64,000 nucleotides of DNA from Limanda limanda (GCF_963576545.1 NC_083654.1:18853699-18917698), one strand, 5' to 3'; counted from the first letter of the stretch, positions 12,401 through 23,527 are shown. The notes: generated from the sequence alone by a model not told the origin. Translations and numbers: made by a program.

Positions 12401-15400
12401 GCTCAAATGGAACAGTCCTCAGGTGAATCCAGTTTGGAGTCCAGCCTCTCGCGAAGCCTCAGCAGGGACAGTAGTCTCTCTCGTTGCTCCAGCATCTCAG
12501 CGTCTTTCGACAGAGATGAGACATCGAGGTCAGAGAGTCCATCTAGAGGGGAGTGTGTTGGCAAAGTTCCTGAGCCTCAAGGTTTGCCAACAGCCTTCAA
12601 TACTCTCGGTGTACCTGGAATGATGAGGCGTGCTGTATCTGAACAGATCACTTGTACTCAGCCCTCTGTGGAGATCTCATGTGACTATCGCAGCAAGTCT
12701 TTTGACTGTGGCAATGTATCGCCCAGCCGATCTCTGTCACCCGTCGGACACCCAAGAGGTGGAAATATTTCCCACGTTTCCCAGGTGCCACTTATTGAAA
12801 GGAGGCGGGGGCCATTAGTTCGCCAGATGTCTTTAAAGATAAGCCCAGAGAGTCAGCAACCTGTTCGCAAAGCAGTTATACCTCTAGATAAACCTCCAAT
12901 GACAAACGTTAGCTCTTTAACTCAGAATAGATCCCAGCAGACTCACATTGCCAATAGGCGCCCTATGGCTCAGCCTTTTATCCTTCATAGCGGTGATGCA
13001 CCATTGCAAAATAATGAACATATGGTGCAAAGCATTAATTTGGGAAACCCAATTCAACAGGCTCAAGTCCATGGCCTTCCACACCCTTGGCATCAAGCAT
13101 CAAGGGTTCAAGTATGCCAAAAGATCCAACCGCCGCTGACCCAGATCATAGTTTCTCACGAGAATATCAAAAACAAACCAGTAGATTCGGAAGAAAGGAA
13201 ATCTTTTGTGCCCAAATACCAACTGCAGTGTTCCGCTCTGAGAGCAAGCCAAACATTTTCATTCCCCAGCACACAGGGCACTCAGCTAACCATGCCACTT
13301 TTAACGATACCAATTGCCAATCCGATTTTGAGCATTTCGAAATCATCTGATGTGATCCAAAATATATATGTGGCTCAACCGAGTCATCAGGCCTCTGAGA
13401 TTAAGGCGCAAACTGTGGTTTTGTCAGGTAAACAGCAAAGGAACCCGTTCGATCAGAGCCAAGCAGGAGCGATACCACTGCCACAGATCCTGATCACCCA
13501 TGAGCAGATGCACCCGGCTCCCTCTCTGTCCAGTAAAACTAGCCACTCATCCACTCACAGTGTAGACAGCGATACTCATGCCGTACAAACTGTAAAGAAG
13601 GACAGGATTCAAACGGAAACCGTGAACACTCACAACCACATGGGAGAGCGAGCTCCTTCTCTTGGGTCTTTACATTGCACACAGAAGTTAGCGTCAGTGA
13701 CTCTGTGCCCTCAGCAGGAACCCACCGCTTCAAGTAAACGCATGCTGTCGCCCGCCAACAGCCTGGACATCTACATGGAGAAGCACCAGAAACGGGCTAA
13801 GGATGAGCACGGCGTGGCCTGTCTCACTGATGGCAGGTCCGTCAATTATCTGAATTCCAAGATGTCTGAGGTAACGCGGCAGCGGAAGTTTACACTTGTG
13901 AGGCAGGTTTGCACGACGGAGCCAGTGGACAGTCCCATTGAAACTGAGGCTCCACCGCTGCCCCAGGTTAAAACAGACGGGACAAAGGACTCGGAGGCGA
14001 CTGATGACGTCAAGCCGATGTCACCTGACAGCACCGGGCTGGACAAGGACACAAGCACAGTTATTCATGAGGCAGTCGCTGCCGTGAATGCTACACCTGG
14101 TAGCCAGGTCATCTGCACTCCAGCTAACGATGCCCTGAGGCCCCAAGAGAAAGCTGAGGATCAGAGGTGGACGCCTGCAAAGTCACCTATTAAACCTTCC
14201 AGTTTCCATGGGAGTCAGGTGAAACTGACCACATCTATGTCTGTGGTCAACACGAAAGACAGTCACCGTCTGTCTTTCCCAAGCCTGAAGACTGCCACCA
14301 CTTTCACATGGTGTTTCCTAATGAAGAGGAAACCTCTCCATGTTCAGCAGACTGACCTGAAGACTTCCGCATATGCATCCTGGACTGTCAGCCCCAACAA
14401 CCCTAACCCACTCGGGTTGCCCACCAAGGTGGTCATGTCTCTGTTTGACTCCAAGCAGACTTCCAAGAAAATACACTACACCTCGGCCATAAGAACCAAC
14501 GGAAAATCTGATTCCCTGGCTTACTCAGCCAAGCTGAAAGAAGTCATGCCCAAGGTAAGAACCACATTTCTCAACGTTTAAAAAGTCTCACTTATATATC
14601 TTTATTTATATCCGTGCCTCGAGTTTTGATCAGATCAATGAATGCATCATGTTCTTCTCGCTGCAGCTGCCACTCACCCAGAGGTCCGTGTCACCCAGAG
14701 GGAAAGTGCAACCAGAAAGTCAAACCAGCAACGACTCGGAGAAAGACCTGGTGCCTAAAAATGAGCCAAGACGAGTCAAAATATTTGACGGCGGGTATGT
14801 TTCACAGCAATGGAGACATTCTCTATTACACTACCATTAGAAAGATTTATGTAGTTTATTTATTTCTGTTCTATCCTAAATGTCCCTCTTGGCTCATTTG
14901 CAACCCCACAGATTCAAGTCTAATGAAGAGTATGTTTACGTACGTGGGCGCGGACGTGGTAAATACATCTGTGAGGAATGTGGGATCCGCTGTAAAAAGC
15001 CCAGCATGCTGCGCAAACACATCCGCACCCACTCTGATGTCCGGCCGTACCACTGTGTCCACTGCAACTTCTCCTTCAAGACAAAAGGTCAGAACACAGA
15101 ACATCATCCGTGTTCACAGCTTTACGTCCGAAGCCACTGCTCATTTCCTTGTGTACAAACACACTGTGTCTCATGTGATATGATGGATGTTATTTTACCT
15201 ATAGATGCACTATTTTTACATCAGAAACTGTTTTTTTCAAAGACTTGATTGATTTATTAGCTGTTTTTCTTTGTGCTGTGCAAATGCAACACAAAGTGCT
15301 TCACATAAAGACCGTTAAAACATTTATCATACGACCATACAAGAAGAAAATTAAATTGAATGTGAATATAAAATGCCTGTTGAAAAAAATGTATATTAAA

Positions 15401-18400
15401 TAAATATAACAAAATTAAGACAGCAGGATAAGACACAAATGAAACCGCTAAAACACATCAGGAGAAGAGTGATAGTAAAAGATGTGTCTCAAGGTTTATT
15501 TTGAAAATGACAATATATTTAGAACCAGTTAGAGTTTCGGTGGAATTGTTCCAGCACTTTTGGACGTAGTAAATAAAGATGTCTTTTAGTTCTGATATCA
15601 GAAAAAGAAGAAACTTAATATTTGAATATTCTGCATTTCATGTTGTTTTGAATTTCTAGATGTATTAATACACACGTACTTTAACACCATGATGCAAATA
15701 GTACCAGATATTTTTAGAAAATTATATTTGCAAACACCGATCAGACGAAACAATTTGCTTTCACTCTAATGCACACTTAGAGACTGTATCATTTAGATGA
15801 ACTTGATCTGCTGCAGTTCACTTTGTCCTTTTAGAAGTTATGAAATGAAATACGTTGTTAGACCGTCTCTTCAACCAAGACAGGATGATTCACCGTTCTG
15901 TATCGAACCCGCCTGCCCACGCGACACTGCAGAACAGCACTTGGTGTCAGAGCGGCCCACGTTCATTTAAAAATGTCTTCATCAGTTACTCACCCCTTTT
16001 ACGTACAGTTTGCCCAGCGACCGCATTCTCTTACATAAAAAAAAAAACCCCTCCTGTGCTATTGTTCGAGCTCTACCCCCCCGCAAGACCTCACTGCCTC
16101 TGTTTCTGCAGGAAATCTGACCAAGCACATGAAGTCCAAGGCCCACAGTAAGAAGTGCATGGAGATGGGGGTGCCTGCGGGTCTCATTGACGATCTGGAT
16201 GCAGAGGATTCAGGTAAGTTTGCCCACAGGGAAATATAGAAGGATCACTCATCATGGTTTTAATTACAGTGAATCACTCCATGTTTAAAAGGGACTTAAC
16301 ACATCGTATTAACTGCTTCTCTGCTGTGGTTTCAAACAACAAGAGTTCCCCTTGTTTCAAAAAAAGTTTTCCTATTAGCGACACGATATACGTACAGAAC
16401 CCAGGATTGTTCCCGCTTGTGCTCTGTTGCTGTGTCGATCAATAGCTTTGCCACGGTCTAATTAAAAAACGTCTAAATGCAGCTTCTTCCTCTGTTAACT
16501 CAAAGCACATGTGGGCAGCATTCACAGCATTTGGAAAGAGGAAATTGCTGCGTCTAATTTTAGAAGCAAAAAAAAAAAAGAGCGAGAAGCTGCCTGAAAG
16601 CGCTCGATGGTCCCAGTCTCTAAGAGCATATTTGTTTTTCCTCCTCTGTCTGTGATGGAGCTCGGGGGTGTGTCTCGGTCCAGAGTGTGAAACGCTGTTA
16701 CTGCAGCAAAACAAAACACTGAGCTGTGGTTTCACTGCTGGATTTCCTCTCTGTATGAAACCAATAATAGACGATAACGAAGGAATCTGACTTGTTTCCT
16801 CACGTGCAGGAGACCGCAGTCAGGTGAGCAGTGCCGACCGCCAGGACTCGGACGCCGATGACTCGGACGGTCCCGACGATGAGGAGAACGACGAGGAGGA
16901 AGAGGAGGACAGCCAGGCGGAGTCGGGCCTGTCCACCAACCCGTCCGTCTCCGCCAGTCCGCAGCACATCCCGTCCAAGGAGGCTGAAGTCCCGCCCAGC
17001 GCCCTGCTCGCCCAGATGTCCATCAGCTCCGTGTGCTTCCCTCTGTCCCTGCCTCCAGCTCCCGAGTCCCACACCTCCGACTCCGAGTCCGTCCCCATGA
17101 TGAGCCCCGTGTCCCTCAGCAAGCAGATCTCCATCTCCGGGTCCTGCTGCAGCTCGCTGCCCCTCCCCTACTCGCCTCCGCCTGTCGCCATCACGTCAGA
17201 GTCCTACACCTCCGACAGCGAGTCCGTGCACATGATGAGCCCGGTGTCACCCTGCAGGCAGATGTCCATCGACTACCCGGACTTTGACGGGCCCCCTAGT
17301 CCCCCGGTGCCAGGGAAGCTCTCCATGCTCGGCCAGGTGAGAGCCATGTTTTCTCATCGTGTGTCGCTCCACCACCCCCCCCCCTCTCTCTGCCTGCCTC
17401 CCTTCTTTCCTACACATTCCCTTTGAATCCTGCATGGGAGGCACTTTCACAAAGCTCCTGTCAATGCTCTGCAACAAGGTGATTAGTCTCATTAGCTTCT
17501 GATTAGTGGATCGATCCAAATATCATTAAATCTTAGGGGTGCCACTTTTTATCCAAAAATTAAACATTCATTTTGACGGTGGGGGGGGAAACGTTTGTAT
17601 TGGAAATGTAATCAGCTTACGATCAGCTTGACGTATCGGTGAAGTGAGCCAGGAGTGTAACGTTGTTTTGAAAATGGAGGACGCTGGCAAGCCGAGCCGA
17701 CCTGAGCAGAACAATCACAACACAGAGGCAGAGTGTTTTGTGTTTTGTGTTCTGCAGCGTAGACGTTAGATTAACGGACAAATGTTTGTGCAAAGCAGCT
17801 TGTTTACTCCTTAATGAAAACAAACCTGTGGGCTCACCTGTAGCAGCAGAGGGAGGCTCAAGAGAAGAGCAGCAACCTCCTCTGACTGCACGTGTGAATA
17901 CTAAGTTAGGGCTGCTCGATTATGGAAAAAATCATAATCACGATTATTTTGGACAAAAACTAAATTTTTACGATTATTCAAACGATTATTAATATGTGCC
18001 CTTATTTTTTTTAATGACTAACCGGAAGTACCAGTCACTTCCGGTTCCGGTAAACACCGATTACGACTGCGTGTCTTATTCGTAATCGTAATCACGATTA
18101 TATTTCGATTAATTGAGCAGCCCTATACCAAGTGTCGGCCCGATTATACTTTCAGGGTTCCTACGGTATAGTCATGGAATTGTAAAATGTGTATTTCCAG
18201 GCTTGGAAAAGTCCTGGAAAAAAATAAAATCACAAAAGTTTTGGAAAAGTCATGGAAATTTGTTATATTCATATTATCATGTCGTTAATTTACGCTGACT
18301 TTTAAATAATTCATATGCTTTTGAAGAAATACGCTCAAAATATAAGCAGGCATACGCTCTCAAACTAACTGAGTTAGTATGAGAGCGTATGCATAAGGTA

Positions 18401-19779
18401 AACTGTATGCCTTGGAATTCTCATTGCTAGTTTAAATACTACATTTTGTCACGTTCTCATGTACACACCGAGATTTCACAAAATGTTTGGACATGGAAAT
18501 TTGGTTTTAAGTTGTTGAAAAGTCATGGAAAAGTCATGGAAATCCATTGGTCAAAATGTGTATGAACCCTGTACTTCAATCTCTTCACATGTGGAAGGAT
18601 TGTGCCACAGTTGAGTCGAGACATAAGGTTGAATTGTGTGTTTTTCTCTCTTTAAAGGACGCCCCTGCCCCCCCCCCTGCTGTGGTGACCAGTTACCCGG
18701 GCGTCCCAGTGGACCGGGGCACCCAGACCTCCTGCTACGCGTCTCACGGCCCGGCGCTCTTTCCTCCGCAGGGTCTCTGCCAGACACTGGGAGCCGAGAC
18801 CCGGACCCACCTGTTCAGTCACCTGCCGCTGCACTCCCAGCAGCCGGCTCGCTCCTCCTACAGCATGGTCCCGATCGGGGGGGTCCAGCTGGTGCCCGCC
18901 GGCCTGGCAGCTTACTCCACCTTCCTGCCGCTCCAGGCCGGCCCCGTGCAGCTCACCTTCCCGGCAGTGAGCGTCATCCACAGGAACACGAGTCCGCTGC
19001 CAGCTCCACACACTCCCCCCCATCCGGAGGGCGTGCACACCCAGCCGCTCGTGGTCCAGGAGCCAATCGGCAGCGTGGTCCCCTGCTTCCCCCTCGGGCA
19101 GGTCGCCGGCCTGCAGGCTCAAACCATACAACCCATGGGTCTGGAGACACTTAACCTCATGGGGCTGACCAGCACCGGCCTGACCTCCACCCAGCTGCTG
19201 CCCCAGCAAGGGCTCACCCTCAACGCCACCCTCGGGCTGCAGGTCCTAGCTGCCAACCCCACGTCCCAGAGCAGCACCGGCCTCCAGACACACGTCCCAG
19301 GTCTGCAGATCGTGAACATCTCCCTGCCTGCCATCATTCCTTCCCTCAGCCCGCTCTCCGCTCTCAGTCCTCTGCCCGGTCCCTCCGAGAGGCAGGGCAG
19401 CCCCGAGGCTCCGGGAGCATCTCAAAGTGAACACGGGCTTGGTTCTTCGCGGAGCTGCATGGCCGCTTCACCACCCGCCCCGGCGAAGGTCAGCAGCTCC
19501 CCGGGACTGAGCGCAGGCAGCAGGGCGAGCGGCGGAGGCATCAGCAGAGCAGAGCTGCTACAGACAGTGGAGAGGGAGGAGAGGGAGAAACCTCCTCAGC
19601 AGCCTCAGCCGCCTGCTCCCGTGAGCCGGGCCGACGCCGCTAAGGAGTCACCGGCTGAGGGCGCTAGCAACCCTGCACCTCCTCGACCGCCACCGCCAGC
19701 GTCCAGCTGGCAGACGGCAAGCGATGACTATAACGAGGTGTCCAGCGAGGACGAAGAAAGACTGGTCATCGTCACCTGA
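6360..19779 (+). CDS. hivep1: HIVEP1 (Schnurri-type zinc-finger transcription factor), seven coding exons, 5' partial
   Basis: HIVEP1 is a large nuclear DNA-binding protein that recognises kappaB-like enhancer sites and, in the Schnurri family, works with SMADs. Coding exons are 6360-6413, 8751-14554, 14667-14794, 14912-15087, 16112-16213, 16810-17336 and 18658-19779. All have AG/GT borders and matching phases, giving about 2,637 residues plus stop; human HIVEP1 is about 2,700. Visible parts in order: an N-terminal basic stretch ([16 protein letters not shown]), a C2H2 finger pair (9791-9937), a central CCHC finger (11453-11518), an NLS-like KKKR stretch (about 12380), a second C2H2 pair split between two exons (14970-15087 and 16112-16146), an acidic run, and a C-terminus ending [17 protein letters not shown]1 rather than HIVEP2/3 is supported by family-typical blocks and by edn1 lying next door. 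The first coding exon (a phase-1 exon ending in the first base of an Asp codon) is not seen and is inferred to lie upstream. Confidence 0.95.
6414..8750 (+). other. hivep1: hivep1 intron (2,337 bases)
   Basis: Bounded by donor GTAAGA at 6414 and acceptor CCACAG at 8750. AT-rich at both ends, with a less AT-rich island around 7560-7870 that contains a 10-base perfect inverted repeat at 7774-7808. Confidence 0.85.
7774..7808. repeat. Inverted repeat with AGGTCA half-sites in hivep1 intron
   Basis: ATGAGGTCAG at 7774-7783 is exactly mirrored by CTGACCTCAT at 7799-7808 with a 15-base spacer. Each arm contains a nuclear-receptor half-site (GAGGTCA). It could be a hairpin, a receptor-binding site or chance. 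Confidence 0.6.
8751..14554 (+). CDS. hivep1: hivep1 giant coding exon
   Basis: This 5,804-base exon holds about 73% of the protein, as is typical for HIVEP genes. The open frame continues upstream to an ATG at 8666, but TTTGTCCACAG at 8740-8750 is a strong acceptor and homology begins at GISESSRR, so 8751 is the true border. It encodes the first C2H2 pair (Cys codons at 9791 and 9800, last His at 9935), serine-rich conserved blocks around [17 protein letters not shown] (about 10873-10925), the CCHC finger (Cys 11453 and 11462, His 11501, Cys 11516) and the KKKRIRL nuclear signal. It ends CCCAAG/GTAAGA in phase 0. Confidence 0.96.
14667..14794 (+). CDS. hivep1: hivep1 coding exon, linker before C-terminal fingers
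   Basis: A 128-base exon between CTGCAG (acceptor) and GCGG/GTATGT (donor). It encodes a linker ending in [11 protein letters not shown], a block strongly conserved in the HIVEP family just ahead of the second finger pair. Phase is 0 in and 2 out. Confidence 0.93.
14912..15087 (+). CDS. hivep1: hivep1 coding exon, C-terminal zinc-finger pair (first part)
   Basis: A 176-base exon starting after CCCCACAG. It encodes [20 protein letters not shown] and one and a half C2H2 fingers, with Cys at 14970. The donor AAAAG/GTCAG interrupts the second finger after FSFKTK, phase 1. Confidence 0.94.
15088..16111 (+). other. hivep1: hivep1 intron with retroelement-like remnant
   Basis: This 1,024-base intron splits the second finger of the C-terminal pair. 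About 15270-15470 (ACAAAGTGCTTCACATAAAG, then A-rich sequence) resembles a decayed 3' end of a fish non-LTR element. The rest shows nothing recognisable. Confidence 0.6.
16112..16213 (+). CDS. hivep1: hivep1 coding exon, end of C-terminal finger pair
   Basis: A 102-base exon after TTTCTGCAG. It completes the split finger ([12 protein letters not shown], last His at 16144-16146) and continues [19 protein letters not shown], then the donor ATTCAG/GTAAGT. Phase is 1 in and 1 out. Confidence 0.93.
16214..16809 (+). other. hivep1: hivep1 intron (596 bases)
   Basis: Bounded by GTAAGT at 16214 and GTGCAG at 16809. I see no further feature in it. Confidence 0.85.
16810..17336 (+). CDS. hivep1: hivep1 coding exon, acidic and serine-rich region
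   Basis: A 527-base exon, acceptor CACGTGCAG and donor GGCCAG/GTGAGA. It begins with an acidic run ([17 protein letters not shown]) and then serine/proline-rich sequence. It contains a direct internal duplication: 22 codons at 17070-17135 recur at 17205-17270 (core TSDSESV.MMSPVS), with 16 of 22 residues identical. The second copy leads into [11 protein letters not shown], which resembles the vertebrate HIVEP1 block. Confidence 0.93.
17909..18123. mobile_element. MITE-like element with TA target duplication
   Basis: 215 bases with terminal inverted repeats GGGCTGCTCGATTA and TAATTGAGCAGCCC (one mismatch), flanked on both sides by TA (17907-17908 and 18124-18125). A central inverted repeat AACCGGAAGT/ACTTCCGGTT and several ATCACGATTA words add to the palindromic structure. 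There is no coding capacity. The TA duplication suggests a Tc1/mariner-type or related origin, which is inferred. Confidence 0.85.
18153..18571. mobile_element. MITE-like element, probably hAT-derived, with internal hairpin
   Basis: About 419 bases with imperfect ends CAGGGTTCCTACG and TGTGTATGAACCCTG. Repeated GGAAAAGTC and AGTCATGGAA words near both ends are typical of a hAT-type non-autonomous family seen in fish. No clean 8-base target duplication is visible. An internal palindrome sits at 18350-18392. No transposase is present. Confidence 0.75.
18350..18392. repeat. 43-base near-perfect palindrome inside the MITE
   Basis: Outer arms GCATACGCTCTC (18350-18361) and GAGAGCGTATGC (18381-18392) are perfect complements. 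An inner pair CTAACT/AGTTAG encloses a one-base loop. Confidence 0.9.
18658..19779 (+). CDS. hivep1: hivep1 last coding exon
   Basis: A 1,122-base terminal exon after CTTTAAAG, phase 0, ending in TGA at 19777-19779. It encodes a Pro/Gln/Leu-rich activation-like region with conserved blocks [28 protein letters not shown] and [11 protein letters not shown]. It closes with [14 protein letters not shown], the characteristic HIVEP C-terminus. GC content is visibly higher than in the giant exon. Confidence 0.94.
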   Translation, partial: DAPAPPPAVVTSYPGVPVDRGTQTSCYASHGPALFPPQGLCQTLGAETRTHLFSHLPLHSQQPARSSYSMVPIGGVQLVPAGLAAYSTFLPLQAGPVQLTFPAVSVIHRNTSPLPAPHTPPHPEGVHTQPLVVQEPIGSVVPCFPLGQVAGLQAQTIQPMGLETLNLMGLTSTGLTSTQLLPQQGLTLNATLGLQVLAANPTSQSSTGLQTHVPGLQIVNISLPAIIPSLSPLSALSPLPGPSERQGSPEAPGASQSEHGLGSSRSCMAASPPAPAKVSSSPGLSAGSRASGGGISRAELLQTVEREEREKPPQQPQPPAPVSRADAAKESPAEGASNPAPPRPPPPASSWQTASDDYNEVSSEDEERLVIVT

Positions 19780-20405
19780 AAAAAAAAACCCAAGTGGAAA
19801 AAGCTCTTCTTGTTCTCTTTTTGTAATTCTCGTCACTTTGTAAGACTGAAAACACTTTTCAGGGGTTTGTCTCTCGGCGAATCACCTTTCAAAGCACAGA
19901 TGCTGACATTCATATTGTATGTGCAATCACATGATAATTATTATGATGACCAATCGTTTTATTTTTACTGTTTTTTTGTCAGCTCCACACATTTTCTTTT
20001 TTTTGTACATGTTGTATAGACAATTGTGCCTTTATGGAGTTTCTTGTTTAGGAACCTGTACATAATTCCTCATAAATTCAGTAGTTGCTTGTGTTTATTT
20101 CAAAAATATAGAAGTAAAAAAAGGCCTAACGATGGAGAATATCAATTTTATTTTGGAGGATGTCACTCGTAAATATATGGAATTATAAATGTTGTACTGG
20201 TATATGTACATTTCTATGGATTATGGGGCAATGTTTCTGTGTACAGATGTTGTGTTCAACTATTTATTATAATCCATCTAGTGCCCATTATGATTCATAA
20301 GTCCATAGGTATGTGCATTATAGTAGCTTTACATTTCTGTATCAATATTCTTAACTGTATCAGTAAAAATTTGTTTACAAACAATAAAGTGGTGTCACTG
20401 TATTT
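19780..20405 (+). other. hivep1: hivep1 3' UTR with poly(A) signal
   Basis: About 620 bases of AT-rich sequence after the stop. AATAAA at 20383-20388 is the most likely poly(A) signal, so cleavage is expected near 20400-20410. TGTACATA at 20057-20064 fits the Pumilio recognition element, which is only a motif match. The exact 3' end is inferred. Confidence 0.7.
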
Positions 20406-20654
20406 TGAAAGTTTCACATTAGCAACATCACAAATGATTTAAGGTGGATTTTGATTTTAAGGAACAACAGTCGCCTTAAACTCATGTTTTGTTTGAGAGT
20501 CGTTCTAAAACCTTTGAAGATTCATATGAATTATTGATTCTCTACTGAATCTACAGGTTCTCAGCAACTTATAAGTATAGTTACATGTCTCCAGCTCAAT
20601 TTGTTATGATGCAGAGGATGAATAAAATCCTAGCCGTCTATGAAACCTTATCCC

Positions 20655-21080
20655 CGACAAGGCCCCTGATGAAACCACATTGGAATTCACTAGATCTGGA
20701 TTTTTTTCATCAAGATCCATGACTTATTCTTTGATAAGGAAAGTGAAACAAAATTCCTGGATGTGCCCCCTGATTGGGATCTGCACCAAGTTGAATGGGT
20801 TCTTCTCCGACTCACATCACCTCCATCCTCCAAGTTCCATGGAAATCTGTCCTGTGACTCTATAAATACCTCAGACTTTTGTCAACAAGAACTAGGAAAT
20901 TCACTAAATGCCCAAAAAAGAACATAATAAAGAAATTCCTGGATCTTCCTCCTTTGTTCAGATCTGAGCTCAGACTTCACGGCTTTTTTCTTGGCCCGTG
21001 TCCCATCTTTCCACCAAGTTCTGTAGAAATCTGTTCAATCATTTTTTGCGTAATCCTTCCGAGGAACAAACCAACCATCA
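20655..21080. repeat. Dispersed repeat family A, two adjoining copies
   Basis: The phrase ATTCCTGGAT... followed by a ...TTGGGATCTG or ...TTCAGATCTG-type continuation and CCACCAAGTTCTGTAGAAAT occurs twice (about 20690-20860 and 20925-21080). The words match other family A copies in the window. Confidence 0.6.
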
Positions 21081-21954
21081 AACGGAAAGTAAAAGTAAAT
21101 GGGGCTGTAAACTGTGTTGTTTGGAGAGTTCAGCTGTGGATGGAGCCATTGCCTCAACTGGTAGGAATTCACCCCCCTTTACATAACTTTACATTTCTGC
21201 TTCCATTTTCTATGGACCTCAGCAGGAGGAAGAATTGTGATTTCACAGGTTTTCTTTCACACGATGATAAAAATAATGTCGTGTGTTCATTCAGGTTTCG
21301 GTCAGACGCTCCAGTCCCTGTCAGCAGCTTACTTAGTACTTCACCGCAAAATATAATTTCCCTTCAATCCTCAGGAGACGACCTTGCTCTCATCGTCACA
21401 ACGACGCCACTTCATTACAAAAACAAAATCCCCACTTGCCCCCAAACGAGTGGAACTTGATTAAAAAAGGATTTGATTTGTTTTTATTTTGCACCCACAA
21501 GAAGAGAGTGAGTAAAGAGCTCTCAGAGGACCACCCCATTCAGAAGGTGACTCATCCATCTCTTCTTCCTCCTCCTCCTCCTCCTCTTCCTCCTCCTCCT
21601 CCTCCACCTCCTCCCTCGGTGCTGCCAGAATGGGAGTCTATAGCAAAGCGAACAGAGACACCTAGAGGCCAACCCTTGCAAGTGCAGAGAAGTAGAAAAC
21701 AAATGCAGCAACAAATCTTGCACGACTTCCCAGCACCAGCTACACACAGATTCTAAACAAAACACAAAAGCTAAAGAGTCTAATGCTCATCCACTGGTTT
21801 TCTATCCTGTCCTGAGTTAAAACATAAAATCCTCTTCCTCACTGAGGCACAATCTGCTCCTCGGCCCAGTGGAAACTCTGCAAACCAGCCTGTGATTGGG
21901 GGCCTCCGAGCTGCAGCACATCAGGATGCTTCCCCCTGAGACTTTTCCACTTTG

Positions 21955-21970
21955 CACACACACATGCACA

Positions 21971-22057
<87 letters not shown>
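21955..22057. repeat. (CA)n microsatellite
   Basis: About 100 bases of CA with a few interruptions (CATGCA, CATACA) at the left end. Confidence 0.95.
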
Positions 22058-22058
<1 letters not shown>

Positions 22059-23252
22059 GGTCCATTTTCCACAGCGGCCCAATGCGGCACACTGACTCTG
22101 AGTATGTGCTTTAGGGAAATGAAGCAGGGCTCTGTTTCCACAGCTTATTACAAGTGATGCTGGAGGGAAACTATTAGATTAACATCCACTTTGGAAGCTG
22201 CTTGTGTTTCCAGGAATCGTCCATCGATGAATAAGAGGCAGCAGCTGTGCAGCACCTCCTTCTATTCATCAGGGGGACGACGTAAGACCAAGCACAATCA
22301 GGTTTCTACACATTGAGGTAAAAACTGGTCTAATTAAGAACTTAAAGTTGTAAAAGTTGCAGTATTCTACATATTTAAGGTCGCAGTCAACAAAAGCTGC
22401 TTCTCTCACATCCAAAACACAAGAGTACACAAGTACAATAAAAACACAAGCTACTGGAAAGTCACTCAGTAGAGCACAGACCACCAAGTCCTCTGAGATT
22501 CAACAAAGCTGCACCGAACTTTATACACTCATCGATATCAGGACCCTAAATTTGAATTTATTAAAAAAATACTAAATTAAAGGCCGACACTAACTTGTGA
22601 TGTTATTGTTCAATAGCAGTTCCAGTTTGATTTGAACATTTATAATATAAAAAAGGAAAACTGGCTTTACTTTAAGTATTTTAACATTTATAAACAGCAT
22701 ACACACATTTAATAAAGTAAATAACCTATAGGTGAATATATAAGCAAGTATTAGGATTATTAAATTAACTTATAAAGCGAATTTTAGAAGGAAGATTGAG
22801 TTATAGTCGTTGACACACATTCTCATTTCATTTCACTGTTTATAAATATGAGTTTTAATGTATTTGAAAGAAGTCATCTGACCACAAGACCAAAACTTTT
22901 ATAATAAATACTTTAAGGTTAATTGTCTCTTTTCTTAAGTGTATCGTTTGCCTTGTCGTGAACATTTTATTTTTTGTCTGGTTCTGCAGGTTTCAAAGTT
23001 GTGCTTTGCAGAAGTTGCCAACATACATGGAAGTTATCATTCTCATATATATATATCATTTATATTAAAATATCCAAAATTACAAAATATATACTTCACA
23101 GTTGTAACAATACAATTTTAGAATTCGTTTTCACTTTTTAAACTTGGACTCTTGTCTACTTTAGTATTTTAAGTTAAGTACCAACATATATTTTCCATAT
23201 TTGCTGAATTTTCATCCCTGACAACTGCAAAGTGAGAAATCGTGAGACTCTG

Positions 23253-23267
23253 CTGCCCCCTGCTGTT
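23253..23267 (-). promoter_or_regulatory. CTCF-like motif upstream of edn1
   Basis: The minus strand reads AACAGCAGGGGGCAG, a good match to the core CTCF consensus. It lies about 290 bases before the edn1 TATA box. This is motif evidence only. Confidence 0.35.
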
Positions 23268-23452
23268 CACTCAGTGAATCAACACGTCCTGCAAACAGTC
23301 CGGCACCAATGTGGCTCAGGACGCGTTCAATCCTCCTCATCCTCCAACCTCCAGCCACTCAGGCATCTCACAGGACCTCGACGTGGCTGCTTATCAGGAA
23401 CCAAACAAACAGCGGAGACTGGGCCCGAGCCAGAGGACAGGAGTGATTGTGC

Positions 23453-23527
23453 AGGAGGAGGAGGAGGAGGAGGAGGAGGAGGAGGAGGAGGAGGAGGAGG
23501 AGGAGGAGGAGGAGGAGGAGGAGGAGG
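23453..23527 (+). repeat. (GGA)n tract adjacent to the edn1 promoter
   Basis: About 24 GAG/GGA units of pure purine on the + strand, ending 11 bases before the edn1 TATA box. Apparent poly-Glu and poly-Gly frames through it are spurious. Confidence 0.95.

Larger units (their letters stand above)
17337..18657 (+). other. hivep1: hivep1 last intron carrying two MITE-like elements
   Basis: A 1,321-base intron from GTGAGA to TTTAAAG. Nearly half of it is made of the two inverted-repeat elements at 17909-18123 and 18153-18571, the second ending 86 bases before the acceptor. Confidence 0.85.
20406..23452. other. hivep1-edn1 intergenic region
   Basis: About 3 kb without a supported gene. Dispersed repeat family A occupies about 20655-21080, a CA repeat lies at 21955-22057 and a CTC-rich run at 21560-21615. 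AT-rich sequence spans 22560-23220, and a CTCF-like motif lies at 23253-23267. Confidence 0.7.
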
